From contig JANWXE010000065.1 in NCBI GenBank assembly GCA_025055385.1, positions 1-41,252 of the forward strand: a DNA stretch of 41,252 nt, given 5' to 3'. A model generated the notes under the pieces. It saw only the letters and a list, made by a program, of their open reading frames with translations. It ran no database searches and was not told where the DNA came from. The translations under genes were made by a program, and so were the position numbers. The DNA comes from Burkholderiaceae bacterium (GTDB lineage: Bacteria > Pseudomonadota > Gammaproteobacteria > Burkholderiales > Burkholderiaceae_F). Below are positions 1 through 8,650 of the stretch, piece after piece; the first letter of the stretch is position 1; each line of letters starts with the position of its first letter.

Positions 1-1712
1 ATAGCGGTACCAGCCCTTGCCGGTCTTCTGGCCCAGGCGGCCCGCCTCCACGATGCGGTCGGCGATGGCCGGGTAGTACATGTTCGGGCGTTCCACGCGC
101 CGCCGTTTGCGGATTGCGTAGCCAATGTCGAGGCCGGCGAGGTCACCCATGGCAAACGGCCCCATGGCCATGCCCCAGGCCTGCAGCGCGCCGTCGATCT
201 GCTGCGGGCTGGCGCCCTCCTCCAGGAGCAGCAGCGACTGGCGCCCGTACTGCTCGCTCATGCGGTTGCCGATGAACCCGTCGCACACACCAGCGACCAC
301 CGCGACCTTTTTAATGCGCTTAGCCAGCTGCATGATTGTGGCGAGCACGTCTTTCGCGGTTTTCTTGCCGCGCACCACTTCGAGCAAGCGCATAACGTGC
401 GCGGGCGAGAAGAAATGGGTGCCGATCACGTCTTGTGGACGCCCTGTCACGGCAGCAATCGCATCCACGTCCAAGGTCGAGGTGTTAGTGGCCAAAATCG
501 CGCCTGGCTTCATCACGCGGTCCAGCTTGCGGAATACCTCTTGCTTGACCGCCATGTCTTCATAGACAGCCTCGATCACCAAATCGGCATCGCGCAGGTC
601 TTCGTAGCGCAGCGTAGTCTTGATGAGGCCTATCCGCTGTTCGACCTCTGCCGACGTCAGTTTGCCTTTCTTTGCGCTCGCCTCCCAGTTGCGGCGGCAG
701 GTCGCCAGCCCGCGGTCCAGCGCCTCTTGATTGGCTTCCAGGACACGCACCGGTATACCGGCATTGGCAAAGCTCATTGTGATGCCGCCGCCCATCGTGC
801 CAAAGCCGATCACCGCAACTTGATTGATCGGCCGCGTCGGCGTGTCTTCCGGCACATCCGGGATCTTGGCGGCGGCCCGCTCGGCGAAGAACGCATGCCG
901 CAGCGCTTTCGACTCAGTGCCATTGAGCAGCTCAATGAACAGCGAGCGCTCGAACTGCATGCCCTCGGCAAACGGCTTCGTCACGGCCGCCTCTACCGCA
1001 TCGACGCACTTCAGCGGCGCCGTCAGGCCGCGTGCCTGCGCAGCCGCCCGTTTGCGCGCCTCCGCGAAGAATGCCGCCGGCTCCGTGCCCGGCGGCAGAT
1101 CGACGGTGCGGTCGCGCAAGCGCGGGTGGCGGCTGCGCTCGGCGACCTCATGGGCAAAGTCGATTACCCCCTGGAAGGTCGTATGCGGCACGATGCGCTC
1201 CACCAGTCCGTAGCGCTGCGCCTCCTCAGCCGGGATCGGTTCGCCGCTGACGATCATCTGCAGCGCTTTTTCAACTCCAATCGCACGCGGCAGCCGCTGC
1301 GTGCCACCGGCCCCCGGTAGCAGCCCCAGCTTAACCTCCGGCAACCCCAGGCTGGCATTTGGCGTGGCGATTCGGTAGTGGCAGCCGAGGGCGAGCTCTA
1401 ACCCACCGCCCATGCACACGCCGTTGATGGCGGCAATCACTGGCTTGCCACTGGCCTCCACCGCCTCGATCACTTGCAGCAAACTAGGCTCGGCGATCAT
1501 CGCTGGCGTGTTGAACTCGCGGATATCGGCGCCGCCGGAGAACACCTTGTCGGTGCCGGTGATCACGATCGCCCGGACCTTGCTGTTCGCCTGCGCGCGC
1601 TTAAGCCCCTCTACCACGCCCTTGCGCGAAGCGTGGTTCAGACCATTGACCGGCGGATTGTCCAATTGGATAACGGCGATATCGCCGCGCACCTCATAAT
1701 GTGTGCTCATGC
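1..1712 (-). CDS. Bifunctional enoyl-CoA hydratase / 3-hydroxyacyl-CoA dehydrogenase (FadB/FadJ type), 3' end outside window
   Basis: Beta-oxidation enzyme predicted to hydrate enoyl-CoA and then oxidise the L-3-hydroxyacyl-CoA with NAD. About 570 codons are visible and the C-terminus runs off the left edge; the family is usually near 700 residues. The N-terminal crotonase domain (about 1-190) shows the oxyanion-hole segment [17 protein letters not shown] with a catalytic-type Glu near 105, and [15 protein letters not shown] with the second Glu near 125. The dehydrogenase domain begins near residue 295 with the NAD-binding motif [10 protein letters not shown], followed by [11 protein letters not shown], which holds the catalytic His. 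Start is the ATG at 1712, preceded by GGGAGA and lying 11 bp after livF, so it is probably the last gene of the liv transcript. The linkage to an acyl-CoA synthetase and a Liv importer suggests breakdown of an imported acid or branched-chain amino acid; the actual substrate is not visible. Confidence 0.92.
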
Positions 1713-1723
1713 GCTTGCTCTCC

Positions 1724-2416
1724 CTAAACCTCTAGCCATTCTTGGCGGATCGTCTTGTTGTTGCGCAGCTCGGCCGGTGTGCCTTCAAAGACCATCTGCC
1801 CGTGACCCATCACATAGACGCGCTGTGAGATCTCCAGCGCGATGGTCAGCTTCTGCTCGATTAGCAAGATCGCGGTGCCGCGCTCTTTCAACTCGCGCAG
1901 GAAGCCCGCCACCAGCTCGACGATCATCGGCGCTAGCCCCTCAGTGGGCTCGTCAATGATCACGAGCTCCGGGTCGCCCATCATCGTACGCGCCAGCGTG
2001 AGCATCTGCTGCTCGCCGCCCGACAGCACCCCAGCCTCGGTGTGCCGGCGCTCTTCCAGACGGGGAAAGAGTCGGTACATGTCGGCATAGGTCCACCGAC
2101 CCGGTTTGCGGCCCTTCAGCCCCAGCGTTAGGTTTTCTTCTACCGTCAGTCCGGGGAATATGTCGCGGTTCTCCGGCACATAGCCGATGCCGAGGTGCGC
2201 GATTTTGAAGGTCGGCAACCGCGTCAGGTCATGCCCTTTAAATTCGACGCGGCCAGTGCACTGCACAAGACCCATGATTGCTTTGGCGGTGGTCGACCGA
2301 CCGACACCGTTGCGGCCAAGGAGGCTAACGATCTCGCCGGCGCGCACATCAAGGTCGACGCCATGCAGCACGTGGCTCTTGCCGTAGTAAGCATGCAGGT
2401 TACGCACGGTCAACAT
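1724..2416 (-). CDS. livF: Branched-chain amino acid/HAAT-type ABC transporter ATPase LivF, with altered Walker A
   Basis: One of two cytoplasmic ATPases that drive the LivHM permease. Its 230 residues match the usual LivF length. The signature LSGGEQQM, Walker B LVIIDEPTEG and the LivF-typical LLIEQ in place of the H-loop are intact. The Walker A, however, reads GRNGVGRST (residues 34-42) where the family has GRNGAGKST: the ATP phosphate-binding Lys is Arg (codon CGG, two base changes from AAG). This normally cripples ATP hydrolysis, so LivF may work as a degenerate site partnered with LivG, or the transporter may be impaired. The rest of the protein shows no sign of decay. It follows livG after 15 bp. 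Confidence 0.93.
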   Translation of the reverse strand: MLTVRNLHAYYGKSHVLHGVDLDVRAGEIVSLLGRNGVGRSTTAKAIMGLVQCTGRVEFKGHDLTRLPTFKIAHLGIGYVPENRDIFPGLTVEENLTLGLKGRKPGRWTYADMYRLFPRLEERRHTEAGVLSGGEQQMLTLARTMMGDPELVIIDEPTEGLAPMIVELVAGFLRELKERGTAILLIEQKLTIALEISQRVYVMGHGQMVFEGTPAELRNNKTIRQEWLEV

Positions 2417-2429
2417 GGCCCCCCCCTTT
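2417..2429 (-). promoter_or_regulatory. livF ribosome-binding region with a run of eight G
   Basis: On the coding strand the start codon of livF is preceded by AAAGGGGGGGGCC. The eight-G tract supplies the Shine-Dalgarno sequence and is also a homopolymer prone to slippage, so its length sets the spacing between the ribosome site and the ATG. Confidence 0.5.
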
Positions 2430-2431
2430 GT

Positions 2432-3184
2432 TTATGCGTCCGCGTGTTTGCCCAGATACGCCTCCTTGACCCGAGCATCGGCACGGATCTGCGCCGGCGG
2501 TCCCGATGCGATCACCTCGCCATAGACCAGCACACTGATCGTGTCGGCCAGTCCAAACACCACGCTCATGTCGTGTTCGACCATCACCAGCGTGCGACCC
2601 TGTGTGACCTCACGGATCAACTCCACGGCATGCGCGGTCTCGCTGCGGCTCATCCCCGAGGTCGGCTCATCCAGTAGGATGACAGACGCACCGCCGGCGA
2701 TCGTGATGCCGATCTCCAATGCCCGCTGCTCGGCGTACGTGAGCAGGCCGGCGGCCACGTTGCGCCGACGCTTCAGGCCGATGCGCTCCAGCACCTCCTC
2801 GGCCCGCTCGCGCGCGTCGGTTAGCTTATTAAGATTGCGCCAGAACGCGTACTTGTACCCAAGCGACCACAGTACCGCGCAGCGCAGATTCTCGAACACT
2901 GACAGACGGTGAAAGATGTTCGTGATTTGAAACGAACGCGATAGGCCCAGCCGGTTGATCTCGTAAGGCTTGCGGTTTGTGATGTCCGTGCCGTTGAGCC
3001 GAATCGTGCCGCTGCTGACCGGAAAGCGCCCGCTGATTAGGTTAAACAGCGTCGACTTGCCCGCGCCGTTGGGCCCGATGATCGCGTGCCGCTCGCCCTG
3101 CCGGATCGACAAGGTCACACCCCGGATAATCTCGGTATTGCCAAACCGCTTGCGCACGTCGATCAGTTCGAGTGCCGCTTGCAT
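2432..3184 (-). CDS. livG: Branched-chain amino acid/HAAT-type ABC transporter ATPase LivG
   Basis: Second ATPase of the importer, 250 residues. Walker A GPNGAGKST is canonical, followed by the LivG-style signature LTYAEQRALEIG, Walker B VILLDEPTSGM and the switch His in LVMVEHDM. The reading frame is open for another 45 codons upstream, but that stretch lies inside livM. The ATG at 3184 overlaps the livM stop (TGATG), follows a good GGAGG site and begins the family-typical ALELIDVRKRF, so it is chosen as the start. Translational coupling to livM is likely. Unlike its partner LivF, this subunit keeps the Walker A Lys, so it may supply most of the ATP hydrolysis. Confidence 0.95.
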   Translation of the reverse strand: MQAALELIDVRKRFGNTEIIRGVTLSIRQGERHAIIGPNGAGKSTLFNLISGRFPVSSGTIRLNGTDITNRKPYEINRLGLSRSFQITNIFHRLSVFENLRCAVLWSLGYKYAFWRNLNKLTDARERAEEVLERIGLKRRRNVAAGLLTYAEQRALEIGITIAGGASVILLDEPTSGMSRSETAHAVELIREVTQGRTLVMVEHDMSVVFGLADTISVLVYGEVIASGPPAQIRADARVKEAYLGKHADA

Positions 3185-4500
3185 CACGCTGCCTCCGGGT
3201 TGGCCCGTAGATAATCTTCGATCTCTTCCTGGATGCGGTCCCACTCGCGTTTGAACCGCCGTCGCGTGTATTCGAAAGCCGCGCCGCCCCCAATGAGCAG
3301 CGCCAGCATGAATACCCACGACTCGCTCGACGCGGTATTAAACGGGAAGCCGAACACCTTGACCGTGGGTCCGAGCGCCGATTCGAGCGTCAGGTGGTAG
3401 GTCATCTCGATCAGCAGCACCACGCCGGCCAGTAGCGTCAGTCCGGCCATGATCAGCCCGAAGTACGGATCGCGCAGGCGCCCGAACTTGCCGAACTTCA
3501 TCACCCGCAGGTTCATCAGCACGATGCTGGCGAGCCCGCCGGGCGCATACATCACCAGCAGCACGAAAAACACGCCGAGATAAAACTGCCAGGCCTTCGT
3601 CCACTCGCCCAGCGCAATCGCGAACAGCACGAACACGATTGCGCCGATGATCGGCCCGAAGAAAAACAGCGCCCCGCCGATGAAGGCCGCCAGCAACACT
3701 CCGCCGGAGCGGATCGCGCTGACGTTTTCGGCCGTGACGATCTCGAAATTAATGGCCGACAGGCCACCGGAGATGCCAGCGAAGAAGCTGGACAGAATCA
3801 GCACCAGCCAGCGTACCCGCTGCGTGTTGTAGCCGATGAACTCGGCGCGCTCCGGATTATCACGCACCGCATTGGCGATCCGTCCCAGCGGCGTGTGCGT
3901 CCAGGCGTACATCGCGATCATCGAGACGAAACACCAGAACGCAATGAGGTAGTAAACCTGGATGTCGCGGCCGAAGTTCAGCCCCTCAATGCCGAGGAAA
4001 TTGCCGCCGGCGGTACGGTTGCCGCTAATGCCGCCCTCACCGCCGAAGAAATCCGGAAACATCAACGAGCAGGCAAACACCATCTCGCCGATCCCCAGCG
4101 TGATCATCGCAAACGGCGTCCCTGATTTCTGCGTAGTCGGATAGCCGAAAATCACGCCGAAGAGCATGCCGAAGAAGCCACCAATCAGCGGCAGCAGCGA
4201 CACCGGGAAGACGAGGTGGCCGGCATCGATCCAGTTCAGTGCGTGAATCGCGAAATACGCACCAAGCCCCGAGTAGACCGCGTGGCCAAAGGACAACATG
4301 CCGGTTTGGCCCAGCAGCATGTTGTAGGAGAGTGCGAACACGATCATGATGCCCATTTGGGCCATCAAGGTGCGCGCAAAGCCCTGCGTAAAAATTAAGG
4401 GCGCAACGATAAACAGCAATGCTGTTCCGCCCCAGATGATCCAGCGGCCAAGATTGATCGGCTTGTAGCGCAGCGTCGGCGTAGCGGTCACAGCAGCCAT
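3184..4500 (-). CDS. livM: Branched-chain amino acid/HAAT-type ABC permease LivM
   Basis: Inner-membrane permease subunit that pairs with LivH. It has 438 residues with many hydrophobic helices, including the conserved NMLLGQTGMLSFGHAVYSG near the N-terminus and the EAA-like cytoplasmic region with TPLGRIANAVRDNPERAEFIG. It is at the long end of the LivM range because of a C-terminal extension: an extra pair of hydrophobic segments ending in a charged tail rich in Arg and Glu (about 400-438), probably cytoplasmic. Start ATG at 4500 follows GGGAGA and lies 3 bp after the livH stop; the stop overlaps the livG start. Confidence 0.94.
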   Translation of the reverse strand: MAAVTATPTLRYKPINLGRWIIWGGTALLFIVAPLIFTQGFARTLMAQMGIMIVFALSYNMLLGQTGMLSFGHAVYSGLGAYFAIHALNWIDAGHLVFPVSLLPLIGGFFGMLFGVIFGYPTTQKSGTPFAMITLGIGEMVFACSLMFPDFFGGEGGISGNRTAGGNFLGIEGLNFGRDIQVYYLIAFWCFVSMIAMYAWTHTPLGRIANAVRDNPERAEFIGYNTQRVRWLVLILSSFFAGISGGLSAINFEIVTAENVSAIRSGGVLLAAFIGGALFFFGPIIGAIVFVLFAIALGEWTKAWQFYLGVFFVLLVMYAPGGLASIVLMNLRVMKFGKFGRLRDPYFGLIMAGLTLLAGVVLLIEMTYHLTLESALGPTVKVFGFPFNTASSESWVFMLALLIGGGAAFEYTRRRFKREWDRIQEEIEDYLRANPEAA

Positions 4501-4503
4501 GCT

Positions 4504-5457
4504 TTACGTCTCCCGTGTGCCCATCAGGCCGCGCGGCCGCACAATCAAAATTAGAACCAGCAAAAGGAACGGCAGCACCGGGCCGACCTGCGCCACCGTC
4601 AGCTTCCAGACGGCGTAGCCAAATGTGTCCGGCGTCACCGTCACACCGAAGAACTCCAACAGCCGCCCAAGCCGGAAGTCAGACGCCAGCGCAAAGGTCT
4701 GGATCAGGCCAATCAAGAGCGAGGCGATGAAAGCGCCAGCAAGCGAACCCATGCCGCCGACCACGATCACCACAAACACGATCGCGCCCGCTACTGCCGC
4801 CATGCTCGGCTCGGTGACGAAGACCTTGCCGCCGATGACCCCGGCCAGTCCGGCCAGCGCCGATCCCCCGCCGAAGACCAGCATGAACACGTTGCGCACG
4901 TTGTGGCCGAGCGCCTCCACCATGTCCGGATGCGTCAGCGCCGCCTGGATCACCAGACCGATGCGGGTGCGTGTCAGCAGTAGCCATAGCGCCACCATCA
5001 TCAGCACGGCGACTAACATGATGAAGCCGCGCGCGATTGGGAAGGTGGTCGTGTAAATCGTGAATAGGGGCCCATCCAGCTCCGGCGGCAATGGATTTGG
5101 CACCGGAGGCCGACCCCAGATCACTTGCACCAGTTCGACGATGATGAAAGACAGGCCGAAGGTAAACAGCAGTTCCGGCACGTGGCCCCATTTGTGAACG
5201 CGCCGCAGGCCGTAGCGCTCCACCAGCGCGCCAAGGATGCCGGTGAGGATCGGCGCCACCACCAGCGCGGGCCAGAAGCCGACCCACTTGGAGATCTGGT
5301 AGCCAAAGTACGCGCCGAGCATGTAGAAGCTGGCATGGGCGAAGTTCAGGACGCCCATCATGGAGAAGATCAGCGTCAGCCCGGAGGCGAGCATGAACAG
5401 CAACAGCCCGTAGCTGATGCCGTTTAATAAAGATACAAGCGCAAGTTCAGCGGTCAC
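4504..5457 (-). CDS. livH: Branched-chain amino acid/HAAT-type ABC permease LivH
   Basis: Inner-membrane permease subunit, 317 residues, rich in transmembrane helices. It shows the LivH hallmark segments NGISYGLLLFMLASGLTL and MGVLNFAHASFYMLGAYF at the N-terminus, and a glycine-rich conserved loop (VVGGMGSLAGAF) in the second half. The start codon is GTG at 5457 with only a weak upstream GAG-type ribosome site, so translation may be modest. It is separated from livK by a strong terminator, so its expression probably depends on partial readthrough from livK. Confidence 0.94.
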   Translation of the reverse strand: MTAELALVSLLNGISYGLLLFMLASGLTLIFSMMGVLNFAHASFYMLGAYFGYQISKWVGFWPALVVAPILTGILGALVERYGLRRVHKWGHVPELLFTFGLSFIIVELVQVIWGRPPVPNPLPPELDGPLFTIYTTTFPIARGFIMLVAVLMMVALWLLLTRTRIGLVIQAALTHPDMVEALGHNVRNVFMLVFGGGSALAGLAGVIGGKVFVTEPSMAAVAGAIVFVVIVVGGMGSLAGAFIASLLIGLIQTFALASDFRLGRLLEFFGVTVTPDTFGYAVWKLTVAQVGPVLPFLLLVLILIVRPRGLMGTRET

Positions 5458-5472
5458 GGCAGCTTAACTCGC

Positions 5473-5505
5473 AAAAAAAGGCCGGCCCTGAAGTAAGGGC
5501 CGGCC
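5473..5505 (-). terminator. Rho-independent terminator between livK and livH
   Basis: Perfect 10-bp inverted repeat (GGCCGGCCCT / AGGGCCGGCC, 6-nt loop) followed on the minus strand by seven T. It sits 31 bp past the livK stop and 16 bp before the livH start. Such a hairpin usually lets the abundant binding protein be made in excess over the membrane subunits. Confidence 0.9.
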
Positions 5506-5536
5506 GAATACGGTACCGGCGCAGCCGATCCGGTGC

Positions 5537-6796
5537 TCAACCGGCCGGACGTGCGGGCCGCTTCATGTTGCAGCTGGTCGGCTGGGCCGCGATGAACGCA
5601 TCCAGCACGCGCTCGGTACGCCACCCATAGCCTGTATTCTCGGCATCAAATCGAACCTGCTTGCCATCCACCTTCTGCCAGCTCGAGATGAACAGCGGCT
5701 GTTGCAGCTGATGGTCAGAGGCGCGCATTTCAACTTCGCCGTTTAGGCTTTGAAAGCGCAACCCCTCTAGCGCGAACGCCACTTTAACCGGATCCGTCGA
5801 TTTCGCCTTGTTCATCGCCTCAGCCAAAGCGCGGATCACCGTATAGGTGGCGATTGTGTAGTAGTCGTCCTTGAAGCGAGTCTTGAACTCCTTGTATATG
5901 CGCTCGCCGAGCGAACCCGGTTTTTCACTATTCAGATTCCAATAACCGATGAAGCGCACCCGGTCCACACCTGCATCGCCAATTGCGGTCGGCACACCCG
6001 TCGTGCCTGCATAGTAGGTGTAGAAATGCGCATTTAAGCCCGCCTCTTTAGCGGCCTTGATAAGCAACGCGAGGTCGGATCCCCAGTTGCCGGTGATGAC
6101 GGTATCGGCGCCAGAGGCCTTGATCTTGGCAACGTACTGCGAAAAGTCAGTCACCTTCGCGAGGGGGTGTAGTTCGTCGCCAACGATCTTAATGTCCGGC
6201 CGCTTGCGCGCCAGATATTCTCTCGCGGCGCGGCGCACTTGGTGGCCGAACGAGTAATCCTGGTTAATTAGGTAAACCGCTTTGATGTCTTTGCGCTCTG
6301 CCATGAAGGTGGTGAGCGCTTCCATCTTCATGTCCGAATTGGCGTCGAAACGGAAGTGCCAAAAGGTACACTTCGAGTTGGTGAGATCCGGGTCGACGGC
6401 CGCATAGTTCAGATATACGACCTCTTTGCCGGGGTTGCGCTCATTGTGCTTGGCCACTGCATCGGCAAGCGCAAGCGCCACCGACGAGCCATTGCCCTGC
6501 GTGATGTACCGAATGCCCTGATCGATGGCCGCCTTCAGCGCATTGAGGCTCTCTTGGGGCGACAGTTTGTTGTCGAAAGGCACGATTTCGAACCGCACGC
6601 CCTTAACCCAATTTTCCCGGTTCGCGATCTCCGCGATCAGCTGGTAGCTGCGAAGAATGTTGGTACCGACAGGAGCCATCAGGCCCGACTGCGGGTCGAT
6701 GAAGGCGATTCTTACGGTTTCGGACTGCGCCCAGGCCGCTGCAGCGGTCCCCAGCGCAACCGCCACGGCTGCCGTGCGAAGGGCGAAGCGCATCAT
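5537..6796 (-). CDS. livK: Periplasmic substrate-binding protein of the Liv/HAAT ABC transporter
   Basis: Type I periplasmic binding protein (Leu/Ile/Val-binding fold), 419 residues, that delivers ligand to LivHM. A signal peptide is clear (MMRFALRTAAVAVALGTAAA, cleavage after WAQ). The mature start ETVRIAFIDPQSG and later segments such as YLINQDYSFGHQV and ADTVITGNWGSDLALL are typical of the family. Start: the frame extends eight codons further up, but the ATG at 6796 follows AAAGGAGA by 5 nt and begins the signal peptide. The protein is longer than classical LivK and belongs to the broad group whose ligands include amides and aromatic or aliphatic acids as well as amino acids. The true ligand cannot be read from sequence. 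Confidence 0.93.
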   Translation of the reverse strand: MMRFALRTAAVAVALGTAAAAWAQSETVRIAFIDPQSGLMAPVGTNILRSYQLIAEIANRENWVKGVRFEIVPFDNKLSPQESLNALKAAIDQGIRYITQGNGSSVALALADAVAKHNERNPGKEVVYLNYAAVDPDLTNSKCTFWHFRFDANSDMKMEALTTFMAERKDIKAVYLINQDYSFGHQVRRAAREYLARKRPDIKIVGDELHPLAKVTDFSQYVAKIKASGADTVITGNWGSDLALLIKAAKEAGLNAHFYTYYAGTTGVPTAIGDAGVDRVRFIGYWNLNSEKPGSLGERIYKEFKTRFKDDYYTIATYTVIRALAEAMNKAKSTDPVKVAFALEGLRFQSLNGEVEMRASDHQLQQPLFISSWQKVDGKQVRFDAENTGYGWRTERVLDAFIAAQPTSCNMKRPARPAG

Positions 6797-6834
6797 GCTG
6801 TCTCCTTTCTGGCTACACACTTTTTATGGCGAGC

Positions 6835-6863
6835 AGGATACTGAAGCCCGTTGCGCGCGTAAA
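6835..6863 (-). promoter_or_regulatory. Candidate promoter for livK
   Basis: On the minus strand TTTACG and TATCCT are spaced by 17 nt, each matching the sigma-70 hexamers at four of six positions, about 40 bp before the livK ATG. This is the best pair in the 106-bp gap between the acyl-CoA synthetase and livK, but it is weak evidence; readthrough from the synthetase gene is also possible. Confidence 0.3.
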
Positions 6864-6902
6864 GCCGGGCTGTCCCGCAGTGCAACCACCGTCGTTTTCC
6901 TG

Positions 6903-8534
6903 TCAAGCGACGCTCGGTAATTTGTAATCCCGAAACTGCTCGCGCAGCTTCGTCTTTAACATCTTGCCGGTGGCGCCAAGGGGAATGCTCTCGACAAATA
7001 CGACATCATCCGGGATCTGCCACTTCGCCACCTTGCCTTCGAAGTGCGCTAGCAGCTCCTCGCGCGTGACCTGCGCGTTCGGCTTCTTCACCACTACCAG
7101 CAGCGGCCGCTCATCCCACTTCGGATGTTTCACCGCAATGCAGGCGGCCATCGCCACCGCCGGATGAGCCATCGCGATGTTCTCTAACTCGATCGAGCTG
7201 ATCCACTCGCCGCCCGACTTAATCACATCCTTGCTGCGATCGGTGATTTGCATGTAACCATCGGCGTCGATCGTGGCCACGTCGCCGGTAGGAAACCATC
7301 CGTTCCTCAGCGGATTGCCGCCCTCGCCCTTGAAGTATTCGCGTACTACCCAGGGGCCGCGTACCAAGAGATCGCCGAACGCCTTGCCGTCCCACGGCAG
7401 CTCGCCGCCATCGTCGCCAACGATCTTCATGTCGACACCAAACACGACGCGCCCCTGCTTCTGCTGCACCGCCTCACGTTGCTGTGGTGGCAGCGCCAGG
7501 TGCTTAGCTTTTAAGGTCGCTACCGTACCGACGGGACTCATTTCGGTCATGCCCCACGCGTGCAAGACCTGCACGCCGTACTTTTCCTGAAAAAGTTTGA
7601 TCATCGCCGGCGGGCAGGCCGACCCCCCGATGACGGTGCGGTTCATCGTCGAGAATTTCAGGCCACTGGCCTCTGTGTACGCAAGAAGGCCCTGCCACAC
7701 GGTAGGTACACCGGCCGATACCGTCACGCGCTCTTGCTCGAACAGCTCGTAAAGCGACTTGCCATCTAGCTGCCCGCCCGGCATCACCATCTTGGCGCCG
7801 GTCATCGTCGCCGCATACGGAAGCCCCCAGGCGTTGACGTGAAACATCGGCACCACCGGCAGCACAACGTCTCGCGCCGACAATGACAGCGAATCCGGCA
7901 GCGCGATCGCATATGTGTGCAGGATCGTCGAGCGGTGGCTGTAGAGCGCGCCTTTCGGATTGCCGGTGGTGCCGGACGTATAGCACAGCGAGGAGGCCAG
8001 GTTCTCATCGAATTCCGGCCACTCGTAATCGTCGGAGTGGCTATTGATCAGGTCTTCATAACACAGCAAGCTCACCTTGGATGTGGCCGGCATTTTTTCT
8101 TTGTCGATCATTGCTACCCAATGACGTATTGACCGGCAGTGAGGTGCGACCGCCTCCACGATCGGCAGGAAGGTCAGATCAAAAAACAAAGCCCGGTCCT
8201 CGGCATGATTGGCGATCCAGGCGATTTGCTCCGGATGCAGCCGCGGGTTGATCGTGTGCAGCACCGCACCGGAGCCGGAGACGGCGTAATACAACTCCAG
8301 ATGCCGGTAGCCGTTCCAAGCCAGCGTCGCGACGCGATCCGACATCCGAATTCCGAGACTTGCGAGCGCGTTAGCCATCTGCCGGGCTCGCCGATGCAGG
8401 TGCCGGTACGTGTAGCGATGGATGTCGCCCTCGACGCGCCGCGATACGATCTCGGTGTCGCCGTGATGCCGGTCCGCATGCTTTATAAGCGCTGAGATCA
8501 GCAGCGGCATCTGCATCATCAAGCCGTGCAGCAT
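6903..8534 (-). CDS. Acyl-CoA synthetase (AMP-forming), AlkK-like medium/long-chain fatty acid CoA ligase
   Basis: Activates a carboxylic acid to its CoA ester through an acyl-adenylate. It has 543 residues. Adenylate-forming motifs are intact: [18 protein letters not shown] (P-loop), the [19 protein letters not shown] segment with its ribose-binding Asp, [15 protein letters not shown] (hinge) and [10 protein letters not shown], which holds the catalytic Lys near the C-terminus. The start at 8534 is chosen because GGGAGA precedes it and the 31 upstream codons are not family-like. The nearest relatives I recognise are AlkK-type ligases for medium-chain acids, but aromatic acids cannot be excluded. 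It lies upstream of livK on the same strand, suggesting that whatever the importer brings in is activated here. Confidence 0.9.
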   Translation of the reverse strand: MLHGLMMQMPLLISALIKHADRHHGDTEIVSRRVEGDIHRYTYRHLHRRARQMANALASLGIRMSDRVATLAWNGYRHLELYYAVSGSGAVLHTINPRLHPEQIAWIANHAEDRALFFDLTFLPIVEAVAPHCRSIRHWVAMIDKEKMPATSKVSLLCYEDLINSHSDDYEWPEFDENLASSLCYTSGTTGNPKGALYSHRSTILHTYAIALPDSLSLSARDVVLPVVPMFHVNAWGLPYAATMTGAKMVMPGGQLDGKSLYELFEQERVTVSAGVPTVWQGLLAYTEASGLKFSTMNRTVIGGSACPPAMIKLFQEKYGVQVLHAWGMTEMSPVGTVATLKAKHLALPPQQREAVQQKQGRVVFGVDMKIVGDDGGELPWDGKAFGDLLVRGPWVVREYFKGEGGNPLRNGWFPTGDVATIDADGYMQITDRSKDVIKSGGEWISSIELENIAMAHPAVAMAACIAVKHPKWDERPLLVVVKKPNAQVTREELLAHFEGKVAKWQIPDDVVFVESIPLGATGKMLKTKLREQFRDYKLPSVA

Positions 8535-8615
8535 AGATTGTGTCTCCCTGAATTGATCATGTTGCGATGTGACGCGCAAGTTTGCCGGCGCCGCCGGCCG
8601 CGTCAAGCGGGTCAC

Positions 8616-8621
8616 TACAAT
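8616..8621 (+). promoter_or_regulatory. Candidate -10 element for the yciB-bolA-ppiC operon
   Basis: TACAAT (five of six consensus) lies 30 bp before the yciB start in the 116-bp divergent gap. I see no good -35 hexamer at 16-18 bp upstream. Confidence 0.3.
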
Positions 8622-8650
8622 CTTCACATTGCTCGCCCAAAGGCTCGCCC

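Noticed and set aside
397-1320. Plus-strand frame of about 300 codons near the left edge
   Set aside because: It is antisense to the well-conserved hydratase/dehydrogenase gene and has no recognisable motif.
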